Source of the DNA: Roseburia_C sp031555935 | Lineage (GTDB): Bacteria > Bacillota > Clostridia > Lachnospirales > Lachnospiraceae | Reading direction: 5' to 3' | NCBI GenBank assembly: GCA_031555935.1 | Contig: JAVBTX010000005.1 | Coordinates: 8,051 to 72,050, forward strand | Length of the DNA: 64,000 nt | Part shown: positions 34,171-42,856 of the stretch, in pieces | How positions within the stretch are numbered: position 1 is the first letter of the stretch | Layout: each line of letters opens with the position of its first letter | The notes under the pieces: model-generated | What the model was told of the DNA's origin: nothing | Databases searched by the model: none | Seen by the model: only the letters and a program-made list of their open reading frames with translations | Made by a program: the position numbers and the translations under genes

Positions 34171-34292
34171 AGTTGAAAGGGAGGTGATTTTGACTTTGAG
34201 ATGATTAAAAGAATGTAGGGGGGTGAGAAAGAAGTTAGATAATTTGGAGAGTTAACTTGGTAAATAAATTTCGATGTCAAGGAGGAATCAGG

Positions 34293-34688
34293 TTGAGGGA
34301 AAAAGTGTTTTTTGTTATAAGTGTATTATTTCCATCTATGTTTTTGATCACATATGTACTAGTTGAGCGTAATATAGATTTTTACTATATGTATAATACA
34401 AAAGCAAAATTAATTTTTGAGATATGTGCCAATGCTATTGTGGGAATGTATTTACTTTTGCTTTGCAAAAGAACGTTTCATAAACAGCTACGAAAAGTGC
34501 ATATAGATAATGTTATTGGTATCATTGTGGTTATTGTTATATTTCTTTTGACATTAATGCCAAAGTTAAATTTCGGGATATTATATTTTTTTATTGGTTT
34601 TTGTGTTCCTCAATTTATAATAATATTTACTGTGAATACTGGGATATTTATTTACGAAATAAAGCATAAAATAGGAGGTAATGTATGA
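34293..34688 (+). CDS. Small four-segment membrane protein of unknown function
   Basis: This 131-residue protein has about four membrane segments (around FFVISVLFPSMFLITYVL, LIFEICANAIVGMYLLLL, VIGIIVVIVIFLLTLMP and YFFIGFCVPQFIIIFTV). I do not recognise a family. The TTG at 34293 is chosen because AAGGAGG lies 7 bases upstream; no ATG start is available. The stop overlaps the ATG of the next gene (ATGA), so the two products are translationally coupled and probably act together. An immunity or export role for the secreted partner is possible but unproven. Composition is AT-rich compared with the housekeeping neighbours. Confidence 0.7.
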   Translation: MREKVFFVISVLFPSMFLITYVLVERNIDFYYMYNTKAKLIFEICANAIVGMYLLLLCKRTFHKQLRKVHIDNVIGIIVVIVIFLLTLMPKLNFGILYFFIGFCVPQFIIIFTVNTGIFIYEIKHKIGGNV

Positions 34689-35467
34689 AAAATATAATGC
34701 GAAAAAAAATAATAGGTCTAGTATGTTTTATAACATTGTCATTAACTTGTGTCAATGCAAATGCCGCCAATCTAAATGTTGTCGATGTGTTAACCCAAAA
34801 TGAGTTGATTAATGAAGATGGTAAGATTCCAGATGATATATATGAATTGATTGAACAGTACCAGAATGGTTCGTACTGTGAAGATATATCAGATTTTAAT
34901 GGACAGGCACGAATGATTTTTAACAATAGCAATCATGTAGTGGCATCCTCACCAGATGAAGAGATGAATACTACGTATTTATATTCGACTAACCAAATTG
35001 GAGTTGATACGTTTGAATCAACACAAATTGTTGTGTATGCTTCCCTTAACAATGAAAGTCAAGATGAACTTCATGGGGTAGTTATTTATAATAGAATTAC
35101 ATATGAAAAAAAGAATTTTTCAGGAAGTGCATATAATTACATAATGTTAACAAAAGTAAATGGCGGCGTTGTTCAGAATAATGGAAACTATTGGTGTGAG
35201 GCATTATATCTAAGGTATGATGTGCATGGTGATGCATATACATCCGCTGGTAGCCATGTTGGATATAAGGGGAAAGATTCTGGTTACTCAAATCAAGTTT
35301 ATAGTCCGACAGTAGGAACAAATTATTCAATAAGTGGTCCAAGTGATTATTACTACAGCATGGGAACATATGGTACAGCCGTTATCGGGTATACAAAAGG
35401 AACCATTTCACATAGATTGAGTACGTCTGAAACATTAATTGCAACTTGTGCAATGACATCTATGTAA
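34685..35467 (+). CDS. Secreted protein of unknown function
   Basis: This 260-residue protein has a classical signal peptide (MKNIMRKK, hydrophobic core LVCFITLSLTC, probable cleavage after residue 27 in NANA-AN). The mature part is rich in Tyr, Ser, Asn and Gly, particularly after residue 140, with several beta-strand-like stretches, and has cysteines near residues 60, 163 and 257. No known enzyme motif or wall anchor is visible. AGGAGG lies 8 bases before the ATG at 34685. It is coupled to the membrane protein before it. Its composition resembles secreted beta-sandwich proteins; bacteriocin-like or surface function are guesses. Confidence 0.75.
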   Translation: MKNIMRKKIIGLVCFITLSLTCVNANAANLNVVDVLTQNELINEDGKIPDDIYELIEQYQNGSYCEDISDFNGQARMIFNNSNHVVASSPDEEMNTTYLYSTNQIGVDTFESTQIVVYASLNNESQDELHGVVIYNRITYEKKNFSGSAYNYIMLTKVNGGVVQNNGNYWCEALYLRYDVHGDAYTSAGSHVGYKGKDSGYSNQVYSPTVGTNYSISGPSDYYYSMGTYGTAVIGYTKGTISHRLSTSETLIATCAMTSM

Positions 35468-35494
35468 ATAAGGTCAAATACAGATGTTTTTTTT

Positions 35495-35520
35495 GATGGG
35501 ACTCCGTGTGGGGTCCCATC
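35495..35520 (+). terminator. Hairpin after the secreted-protein gene
   Basis: An 11-bp stem GATGGGACTCC / GGGGTCCCATC with one G-U pair and a four-base loop GTGT. The T-run lies upstream rather than downstream, so termination would be weak; attenuation is possible. Confidence 0.55.
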
Positions 35521-35555
35521 ATTATTTATAGTGACGGAAAGGTCACGCATAAACA

Positions 35556-35584
35556 TTGCTTGCAAAAAAGCATTATGATATGAT
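35556..35584 (+). promoter_or_regulatory. Promoter of the GNAT genes
   Basis: TTGCTT (35556-35561), a 17-base spacer and TATGAT (35579-35584), 45 bases before the first GNAT start codon. Confidence 0.55.
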
Positions 35585-35628
35585 TTATTTGTTGAAGTAT
35601 AACTAGAAAAGTAGGCAGGAGGAAAGAG

Positions 35629-36072
35629 ATGCAAAATAACCACATCATACGCAATGTTCAACCAAAAGACTTTAATGAAATATATTTGCTGTTAGAACAG
35701 TTGTGGCCAGACCAAAATTTAAACAAAGAGGATTTATTTGACATATACCAGTTATCCATGTCAAATGAAGCAGAATTCACAAGATGTTATGTTAGTGATG
35801 GAAAAATATTAGGATTTGTGGCTGGAAATTTCCAAAATGCATTTTACCGAGCTGGAAAATTATGTTACGTTGCAGTTTTGGTTATTGATTCAGAACATCG
35901 TGGAGCGGGGATTGGAGCCAAGCTTATGGATAATATAAAAGAGTATGCGATGCAAAATAACTGCAAGGCAATCGAGCTGGAATCCGGTTTTCGACGTGAG
36001 AAGGCACATGCATTTTATGAAAAGTATGGATTTGAAAAGACTGCATACACATTTGCGCTTGAGCTAAAATAA
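35629..36072 (+). CDS. GNAT family N-acetyltransferase
   Basis: This 147-residue protein is a single GNAT domain that transfers acetyl groups from acetyl-CoA. The acetyl-CoA pyrophosphate loop is visible as HRGAGIGAKLMD near residue 93, and the C-terminal strand motif as AHAFYEKYGFEKT. It resembles the aminoglycoside 6'-acetyltransferase-like branch in overall layout, but the acceptor cannot be assigned. GGAGGAAAG precedes the ATG. A second GNAT gene follows in the same direction. Confidence 0.88.
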   Translation: MQNNHIIRNVQPKDFNEIYLLLEQLWPDQNLNKEDLFDIYQLSMSNEAEFTRCYVSDGKILGFVAGNFQNAFYRAGKLCYVAVLVIDSEHRGAGIGAKLMDNIKEYAMQNNCKAIELESGFRREKAHAFYEKYGFEKTAYTFALELK

Positions 36073-36105
36073 TCATTTGAAGAAGATAAAATGGGAGGAA
36101 CAACC

Positions 36106-36888
36106 ATGACAAACCAGCAAATACTAAAAATCGCCATGCAGCAGTCTGCCGTGGACAGCACATGTAACTGGCAGGACTTTACCCAAACAGAAAATAAAGT
36201 AGTTATATCGAAACCGTCACCAGATGCCAGAAGATATTTAGAGCTACCCTTCTATTGTGACCTCGTATCCTATGGACACAATATCGTTGCCTCCGTAAAT
36301 GAAGAAATCTCAGACATTGTTTCAAACTACATCAATCAATACAATATCGGACACTGCTTTGAGACACCAAACCTACATATCCTAAATGATGAGCTGCAAA
36401 AGCGGGACATGCGAATCTGCTTTATGGCGGAGTATTTCCTGCCGGATGTAGAGATATTAAAGCCATTGTCATGTGAATATGATATGAAGGTACTAACGCC
36501 ACCAGACTTTGCCAACTTATATACACCGGAATGGGATAATGCCCTGGGTGAAAATCGCAAGCACTTGGACGTCTTGGCAGTTGGTGCATATGATGGCGAA
36601 CGGCTCATCGGTTTGGCAGGCTGTTCAGCCGATTGCGATAGCATGTGGCAAATCGGTGTTGATGTACTACCGTCCTATCGAAAACAAGGCATAGCAGCGG
36701 CTTTGACCAGTCGTCTGGCAGTCGAAATATTAAATCGCGATAAGGTTCCATTCTATTGCTGTGCCTGGTCAAATATTGGCTCTGCCAGAAATGCGATAAA
36801 AAGTGGGTTTCGCCCAGCGTGGGTAGAAGTGACAGCAAAAAGTAAGAGTTTTGTCGATGAGATGAATCAAATAAAAAAATCAACTTAA
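36106..36888 (+). CDS. GNAT family N-acetyltransferase with long N-terminal region
   Basis: This 260-residue protein has an N-terminal region of about 110 residues found in larger GNAT proteins and a C-terminal GNAT domain with the acetyl-CoA loop YRKQGIAAALTSRLA (near residue 193) and the downstream NIGSARNAIKSGFRPAWVE segment. The ATG at 36106 has GGGAGGA upstream; the open frame extends five codons further. Substrate unknown. It is probably co-transcribed with the GNAT gene 33 bases upstream. Confidence 0.85.
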   Translation: MTNQQILKIAMQQSAVDSTCNWQDFTQTENKVVISKPSPDARRYLELPFYCDLVSYGHNIVASVNEEISDIVSNYINQYNIGHCFETPNLHILNDELQKRDMRICFMAEYFLPDVEILKPLSCEYDMKVLTPPDFANLYTPEWDNALGENRKHLDVLAVGAYDGERLIGLAGCSADCDSMWQIGVDVLPSYRKQGIAAALTSRLAVEILNRDKVPFYCCAWSNIGSARNAIKSGFRPAWVEVTAKSKSFVDEMNQIKKST

Positions 36889-36967
36889 TCCATAAAAAAT
36901 CAAACAAGATGGAAGCACTGTCAATGATATAATCTCTATATAACATTTAGAAGGTGGGGACATAGGG

Positions 36968-38587
36968 ATGTTAAAAGTATTCTTAGTAGAAGATGAATTC
37001 GTTGTACGTGAAGGAATTAAAAACATAGATTGGCAATCACATGGATATGAATTTAGCGGTGAGGCAAGTGATGGAGAATTAGCCTTCCCCATGATTCAAA
37101 AACTGAAACCGGATATTGTGATTACTGATATCAGAATGCCATTTATGGATGGATTGGCACTTAGCAAGTTAATCAAGAAGGAGATGCCCTTCATTGAAAT
37201 TATTATTTTGTCCGGGTATCAAGAGTTTCAGTATGCTCAGGAAGGGATTAAGATAGGAATTGCTAGGTACCTATCCAAACCGATAAATAGTGAGGAACTT
37301 TTAGAGGAAGTGGATGCGCTTGCAGTTAAAATAGAAGAAAAGCGGCAGGAGCGTCAAATCAGAGAAACATACCTAAAGGAAATGAAAGAGAACCTGTTCA
37401 ATGAGCGAAAGGAATTATTTCATTACCTTGTTACCGGCTCCAAGTCCGCGGCAGAGTTATTGGAAATCGCAGATAAATTGGAGCTGGATATTTCGGCTTT
37501 GTGGTATAATATCGTTCTGCTTAAAATGCAGGCGACGAACCAAGCGCAAGATGAGTATTCCAACAGTCTGATTGAAGCAGAGCGTAAATTAGAAGAGTTG
37601 ATTGATGAGGAACATGTGCTTGTTTTTGAGCGAAATTTGGAAGGAAAAGCACTTCTTATTAAGGCCGATTCTAAGGAAGAACTAAAGCAGATTCAGCAAA
37701 ATTGTTTAGAGCAATTTGAAGGAATAGTAAAAAGTTATGGAGATATCCATTATTTTGGTGGAAGTGGAGTGTCAGTGAATCGGTTGCGGGAGTTGCCGGT
37801 TTCTTTTGAGTGTGCCAGTCATGCATTTGCGCATCGTTATCTGATTCGGGAAAGCTGCATTTTAAATGGTGAGGAAAGAGAGCAGCGCGTTTATTTGGAA
37901 CAAGAAGAATTTGATATTAGCAATGTCGATTCCCACCAGTTAGACCGAAGTAAGATTCGCGAATTTATAAAGTTTGGAAACAAAGAAGAAGTGATTTATT
38001 TTATCGAAGAGTATTTCAAAGACCTTGGTCCAAATGTGATGAAGTCAAATATGTTTCGACAATATATCACAATGGATATATATTTTTGCGTGGTTGATTT
38101 TCTGGAAGGGATGCAGATATCAAAGGAGGAAATAGAAGCCTTTGATATTGCATCAGGACTATTGCAAAGTGAGGAAAGTGTCACCAGCTATATTACCAGA
38201 ATTATCAAACAAGCATTAGAATTGCGAGAGAAAAAGGCAAGTAACCGCTATGAAGATGTCGTAGATGAAGTAATGCTTTATGTCGAAAAGAATTACGGCG
38301 ATGAAGAACTATCACTAAATTTGTTGGCATCACATATCAATTTTTCGCCGAATCACTTAAGTATGGTTTTTAGTCAGCAGACCGGCAAGACATTTACGAA
38401 ATACCTGACCGATTATCGGATGGGGAAAGCCAAAGAACTGCTGCGCTGTACTGGAAAAAGAAGCAGTGAAATCAGTCTCGAAGTAGGATACAAAGATCCT
38501 CACTATTTTTCTTATTTATTTAAAAAGACACAGGGCATGACACCAACCCAATATCGTGGTGAAAAGAACCTGGGAGGAGACAGATAG
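36968..38587 (+). CDS. YesN-like response regulator with AraC-type DNA-binding domain
   Basis: This 539-residue regulator has a receiver domain (1-120; acidic pocket E8/D9, phospho-acceptor D54 in TDIRMP, conserved K in YLSKPIN), a long middle region of about 290 residues, and a C-terminal AraC double helix-turn-helix (about 435-535, LASHINFSPNHLSMVFSQQTG and the SLEVGYKDPHYFSYLFKK segment). It pairs with the sensor kinase that starts at the next base, and most likely activates the sugar ABC transporter genes downstream. Confidence 0.94.
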   Translation: MLKVFLVEDEFVVREGIKNIDWQSHGYEFSGEASDGELAFPMIQKLKPDIVITDIRMPFMDGLALSKLIKKEMPFIEIIILSGYQEFQYAQEGIKIGIARYLSKPINSEELLEEVDALAVKIEEKRQERQIRETYLKEMKENLFNERKELFHYLVTGSKSAAELLEIADKLELDISALWYNIVLLKMQATNQAQDEYSNSLIEAERKLEELIDEEHVLVFERNLEGKALLIKADSKEELKQIQQNCLEQFEGIVKSYGDIHYFGGSGVSVNRLRELPVSFECASHAFAHRYLIRESCILNGEEREQRVYLEQEEFDISNVDSHQLDRSKIREFIKFGNKEEVIYFIEEYFKDLGPNVMKSNMFRQYITMDIYFCVVDFLEGMQISKEEIEAFDIASGLLQSEESVTSYITRIIKQALELREKKASNRYEDVVDEVMLYVEKNYGDEELSLNLLASHINFSPNHLSMVFSQQTGKTFTKYLTDYRMGKAKELLRCTGKRSSEISLEVGYKDPHYFSYLFKKTQGMTPTQYRGEKNLGGDR

Positions 38588-40033
38588 ATGAAGGCGCGCT
38601 TGAAGCAGATTTATAATGATTCAAATATTGATACAAAAATCAGATACTCCTATCTTATATTGTTAGCTCCGATAGTCCTGTTTCTGATATTTTGTTTTTA
38701 TAATTTATGGGCAGGCAATCGAAATTATGAGAATATGATAAATTCAACGTTGGTTGCCAGCGAATTCAGTCTTGATTTCAAAAAGGATTTTGACTATGAG
38801 ACATATCTTCTGATTGTCGAAAATAAGTCGATTGAGGAATCGGGTCTGGATGACATGTTGAGTGAAGCGAATCGGATTGTAAATGGACTTGAGGAATTAA
38901 CGAGTCAGAAGGAAAATAGCAATCGTCTTTTGAGTGTAAAAAAATATTTAACCAATTTGGATATTTACAATAATCGAATCAAGGAAAATTTACTCGCCGG
39001 AAATAGATATGAGGACAATATTGAAATATGGGAAAATGATGTACAGATTGTTACCTCACTAATCCGCGAAACATTTTTTGATTATATTTATTATGAGGTC
39101 AGAGACCTTCAGCAATCACGTGCCGAATATCAAGATTTTTTTATGGAGATTATCCGGTTTTCAATTATTGCAGCAATCATTATTGTGATGTTAATCACAT
39201 TTCTTTCTTATTATATCCCACTCAGTATCACACGCCCAATTAGAAATCTGGTGGAAGTGACGAACCAGGTGGCCAAGGGGAATCTGACGGTGCGCTCAGA
39301 TGTTAGAAGCGGTGTGGAAGTCCGGATGCTCAGCGACTCCTTAAATGCGATGATAGATAAGATTAATGTGCTGTTAGAGCAGGTGACAAAAGAGCAAATC
39401 AGACTGCGAAAGGCAGAATTTGAATTGCTACAATCCCAGATTAACCCACACTTTTTATATAATACGTTAGATACCATTGTCTGGCTGGCAGAGGCAGGCG
39501 AACAGAAGAAGGTAGTTGGCATGGTGGGCAGCTTGTCCGAATTTTTCCGTACCTCATTGAATCAGGGAAAAGATATTATTCCCATTAAGGAAGAATTACA
39601 GCACGTCCGGAGTTATCTTGAAATACAACAAGTGCGCTATCAGGATATTTTGAAATATGAAATTTACGTTCCGGAGGAGTTGGAAAAATATTTAATCCCC
39701 AAGATTACCATTCAGCCACTGGTGGAGAATGCCTTATATCATGGAATTAAGAATAAACGTGGTCCTGGCAGGATTATAATTAGTGGAAGAATAGAAAAGG
39801 ATATTTGCATTCTTCGAATCGAGGATAATGGAATTGGAATTAGTGCCAAACGGCTGAGGCAGGTTCAAGAGGGGATTTCGCATAAAATATTTACCGGAAG
39901 TGATATTTATGGATTGTACAATGTAAATGAGCGGATTCGGTTGAACTTTGGAGAACACTATGGTATATCGATTGAAAGTACGTATGGGGAAAAAACAGTT
40001 GTGAGTATTGCTCTGCCTAAAATAGAAAAATAA
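38588..40033 (+). CDS. YesM-like sensor histidine kinase
   Basis: This 481-residue membrane kinase has a first membrane segment (about 18-40), an extracellular sensor region (about 41-195), a second membrane segment (about 198-222), a HAMP domain (about 222-275), the His_kinase domain with H288 in QINPHFLYNTLD, and an ATPase domain (LVENALYHGIKN, EDNGIGIS). The helical extracellular region may interact with the sugar-binding lipoprotein. It abuts the response regulator gene, and the transporter follows after 155 bases. Confidence 0.93.
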   Translation: MKARLKQIYNDSNIDTKIRYSYLILLAPIVLFLIFCFYNLWAGNRNYENMINSTLVASEFSLDFKKDFDYETYLLIVENKSIEESGLDDMLSEANRIVNGLEELTSQKENSNRLLSVKKYLTNLDIYNNRIKENLLAGNRYEDNIEIWENDVQIVTSLIRETFFDYIYYEVRDLQQSRAEYQDFFMEIIRFSIIAAIIIVMLITFLSYYIPLSITRPIRNLVEVTNQVAKGNLTVRSDVRSGVEVRMLSDSLNAMIDKINVLLEQVTKEQIRLRKAEFELLQSQINPHFLYNTLDTIVWLAEAGEQKKVVGMVGSLSEFFRTSLNQGKDIIPIKEELQHVRSYLEIQQVRYQDILKYEIYVPEELEKYLIPKITIQPLVENALYHGIKNKRGPGRIIISGRIEKDICILRIEDNGIGISAKRLRQVQEGISHKIFTGSDIYGLYNVNERIRLNFGEHYGISIESTYGEKTVVSIALPKIEK

Positions 40034-40051
40034 ACTTTGAAAATAAAAAAA

Positions 40052-40134
40052 TCAACTTTTTTTCAGTCACAATAAAAATTTCAACTTTTGCGTGAGTTAT
40101 CTGCATGGAAATACCACCCAATTTATCATAAGAT
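40052..40134 (+). promoter_or_regulatory. Candidate response-regulator sites and weak promoter before the sugar-binding gene
   Basis: TCAACTTTT occurs at 40052-40060 and 40081-40089, 29 bases apart. A -10-like TAAGAT at 40129-40134 has only a poor -35 (TGGAAA at 40106-40111). Direct repeats upstream of a weak -35 fit activation by the AraC-type response regulator. Confidence 0.4.
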
Positions 40135-40188
40135 AGAGTCATCAAAGAAATGGTTCTTTGAAAAACATATAATTGGGAGGAAATATCA

Positions 40189-41262
40189 ATGAAGAAGAAA
40201 GTTTTGGCAGTTCTGATGGCAGCAACAATGGTAGTCGGTTTATCCGCATGTGGTGCAGGGGAAGCAAACAATACCAGCGGTAATGCAACCACAAACAATG
40301 GGGCAACAGCTCAAGATGATGGTGCTGATGTTGACGCAGATGCAGATGCAGATGATGGTGCGGATGACAGCAGCTCAGGTGATTTGATTAAGGTTGGTAT
40401 CATTAATAATGATCCAAACGAATCCGGATATCGTACCGCAAACGATAAAGACTTAAAAGCAACATTTACAGAAGAAAACGGATATGATGCATCATTTGCA
40501 TACAGTTTAAAGAATGATGAGCAAATTACCGCAGCCCAGAAATTTGTTCAGGATGGCGTTGATTACTTATTACTTTCCGCAGCAGATACAGCAGGCTGGG
40601 ATTCTGTGTTGAAAGATGCAAAAGACGCAGGCATCAGAGTTATCTTATTTGACCGTACCATTGATGCAGATGTTAGTCTTTATGAAGCATCAATAGTATC
40701 TGATATGGCTCAGGAAGGTCAGACCGCAGTTGATTGGTTAAATGGTCAGGGACTTGACGAATACAACATTATCCACTTACAGGGTGTAATGGGAACGGCA
40801 GCACAGAAGGGACGTACCGGAGCACTTGAAGAAATGGTTGGAATGTCTGATAACTGGACACTTGTAGCACAGCAGACCGCAGAATGGAATGCTGAAAAAG
40901 CACAGCAGATCGTGCAGTCGGTAATTGATGCTGGTAACTCTTTCAATGTAATCTACGCTGAGAATGATGATATGGCAAAAGGTGCAGTAGCAGCTCTTGA
41001 CAAAGCAAATATCTCACATGGTGTTGGCAAAGACGTAATCGTGATGGGATTTGACTGCAATAAATGGGCATTAGAAGAATTATTGGCTCAGAACTGGAAC
41101 TATGATGGACAGTGTAACCCATTCCAGTCCGCTTACATTGATGAAATCATCAAGAAACTTGAAGCTGGTGAAACACTTACAGAAAAAACCATCATCATGG
41201 ATGAAAAAGGATTTGATGCATCTACAATTACACAGGAAGATGTAGACAATTACGGTATCTAA
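40189..41262 (+). CDS. Sugar ABC transporter, substrate-binding lipoprotein (YtfQ-like)
   Basis: This 357-residue lipoprotein has a signal peptide ending in the lipobox LSAC (C21), then an acidic low-complexity linker (about 40-62, Asp/Ala repeats) and a type I periplasmic-binding domain. The N-terminal pattern differs from classical YtfQ (GIINNDPNESGYR where YtfQ has GFSQ), so the sugar may differ from galactofuranose. It is the receptor of the ABC transporter encoded next; an intercistronic hairpin after it would leave it in excess over the membrane parts, as is usual. Confidence 0.9.
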   Translation: MKKKVLAVLMAATMVVGLSACGAGEANNTSGNATTNNGATAQDDGADVDADADADDGADDSSSGDLIKVGIINNDPNESGYRTANDKDLKATFTEENGYDASFAYSLKNDEQITAAQKFVQDGVDYLLLSAADTAGWDSVLKDAKDAGIRVILFDRTIDADVSLYEASIVSDMAQEGQTAVDWLNGQGLDEYNIIHLQGVMGTAAQKGRTGALEEMVGMSDNWTLVAQQTAEWNAEKAQQIVQSVIDAGNSFNVIYAENDDMAKGAVAALDKANISHGVGKDVIVMGFDCNKWALEELLAQNWNYDGQCNPFQSAYIDEIIKKLEAGETLTEKTIIMDEKGFDASTITQEDVDNYGI

Positions 41263-41267
41263 ATAAT

Positions 41268-41315
41268 AAAAGGCGCGGCATAGCGAAAAATTGCACGCAT
41301 GCTTGCGCCTTTTTT
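41268..41315 (+). terminator. Partial terminator between binding protein and ABC genes
   Basis: AAAAGGCGC (41268-41276) pairs with GCGCCTTTT (41305-41313), with additional short internal pairing, and a T-run follows. It probably reduces but does not stop readthrough into the ATPase and permease genes. Confidence 0.75.
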
Positions 41316-41344
41316 CTAAAAAATTATGAGGGGTGAAGACACTA

Positions 41345-42856
41345 GTGAAAGAAAATGCGATCTTGAAAATGAGAAATATACATAAAAACTTTCCAGGAGT
41401 ACGTGCTTTGCAGAACGTAGATTTCACGCTTTGCGAAGGTGAGATTCATGCATTGATGGGTGAAAACGGCGCCGGAAAATCAACGCTAATAAAAGTTCTG
41501 ACCGGTGTTTACGGAAAGGACGAGGGCGAAATATCGCTGTCTGATCAGGCGGTCGCAATTCATTCGCCGCAGGATGCACAGAGACTTGGAATTAGTACCG
41601 TGTATCAGGAAATTACACTCTGTCCAAATCTATCGGTGGCAGAAAATATGTACATTGGCAGAACCAATAATATCTGTCAGAATTGGAAGAAAATGACTGC
41701 GGATGCAGATAAAATATTAAAGTCACTTGATATCCCAGCGAAAGCATCGCAGCAGTTGGCAAGCTGTTCTCTGGCAGTTCAGCAGATGGTTGCAATTGCA
41801 CGGGCCGTTGATATGGATTGTAAGGTATTAATCTTAGATGAGCCAACATCCTCATTGGATGAGCAAGAGGTTGTGAAACTATTTGGCTTGATGCGTGACT
41901 TAAGGGCACGCGGAGTAGGAATAATCTTTGTTACCCATTTTCTCGATCAGGTATATGAGGTGTGTGACAAGATTACCGTTTTACGTGACGGAAAATTAGT
42001 CGGTGAATACAAAATAAAAGACCTTCCGCGCGTTCAGCTTGTTTCGAAAATGTTAGGCAAGGAATTAGATGACTTATCAGAAATTCGTGATGAGAAATTA
42101 GTTTATAATAAAGAAGATAATTCAACGGCAGTATTTGAAGCCGAAGGTCTAATTAGCAATGCGGGAATTAAACCTTTTGATTTCTACATAAAAAAAGGTG
42201 AAGTAAATGGCTTTACCGGTCTGCTTGGTTCCGGCCGAAGTGAATGCGTGCGAGCAATTTTTGGCGCTGACAAAGTTATTGGCGGAACTGTTAAAAAGAA
42301 TGGCAAGCAGGTAAAGATTTCAAAACCACTGGATGCAATGAAAAATGGGATTGCCTATCTTCCCGAAGACCGTAAGGTCGATGGTATTGTTGGTGACCTT
42401 TCCGTGCGTGAGAATATTATCCTTGCGGCGCAGGTATTAAAAGGATTTTTCAAACCATTTAGCAAAGCAGAGGCAAATAAATTTGCTGATGAATATATCA
42501 AGCTGCTTGGAATCAAGACGGCATCAGCCGACACCCCAATCAAATCACTTTCGGGTGGAAATCAGCAAAAAGTAATTTTGGCAAGATGGCTGCTGACACA
42601 TCCGGAGTATCTGATATTGGATGAGCCGACGCGTGGTATTGACATTGGAACCAAGATTGATATCCAGAAATTAGTGCTTAAGCTCGCATCGGAAGGAATG
42701 AGCGTTACGTTTATTTCCTCAGAAACAGATGAAATGCTTCGTACCTGTTCACGCTTGGTCGTAATGCGGGACCGTAAGGTGGTAGGCGAGATTTCAGGCG
42801 AAAATCTGACTCAGAATAAAATCATGAGTACAATTGCCGGAGGTGAAAAAGAATAA
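41345..42856 (+). CDS. Sugar ABC transporter, tandem ATPase (YtfR/RbsA-like)
   Basis: This 503-residue protein has two ABC ATPase domains (about 5-240 and 255-500). The first has Walker A GENGAGKST and Walker B LILDEPTSSLD; the second has the degenerate Walker A GLLGSGRSE usual in this family, and LSGGNQQKV with LDEPTRGID. GTG at 41345 with GAGGGGTG upstream is the likely start; a GTG at 41333 overlaps the ribosome site. The family energises monosaccharide uptake. The permease start overlaps its stop by one base. Confidence 0.94.
   Translation: MKENAILKMRNIHKNFPGVRALQNVDFTLCEGEIHALMGENGAGKSTLIKVLTGVYGKDEGEISLSDQAVAIHSPQDAQRLGISTVYQEITLCPNLSVAENMYIGRTNNICQNWKKMTADADKILKSLDIPAKASQQLASCSLAVQQMVAIARAVDMDCKVLILDEPTSSLDEQEVVKLFGLMRDLRARGVGIIFVTHFLDQVYEVCDKITVLRDGKLVGEYKIKDLPRVQLVSKMLGKELDDLSEIRDEKLVYNKEDNSTAVFEAEGLISNAGIKPFDFYIKKGEVNGFTGLLGSGRSECVRAIFGADKVIGGTVKKNGKQVKISKPLDAMKNGIAYLPEDRKVDGIVGDLSVRENIILAAQVLKGFFKPFSKAEANKFADEYIKLLGIKTASADTPIKSLSGGNQQKVILARWLLTHPEYLILDEPTRGIDIGTKIDIQKLVLKLASEGMSVTFISSETDEMLRTCSRLVVMRDRKVVGEISGENLTQNKIMSTIAGGEKE

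Noticed and set aside
34222..34254. A ten-codon frame starting GTG AGA AAG AAG
   Set aside because: A ribosome site is doubtful and the frame is too short to claim; it may be the remains of a gene or chance.
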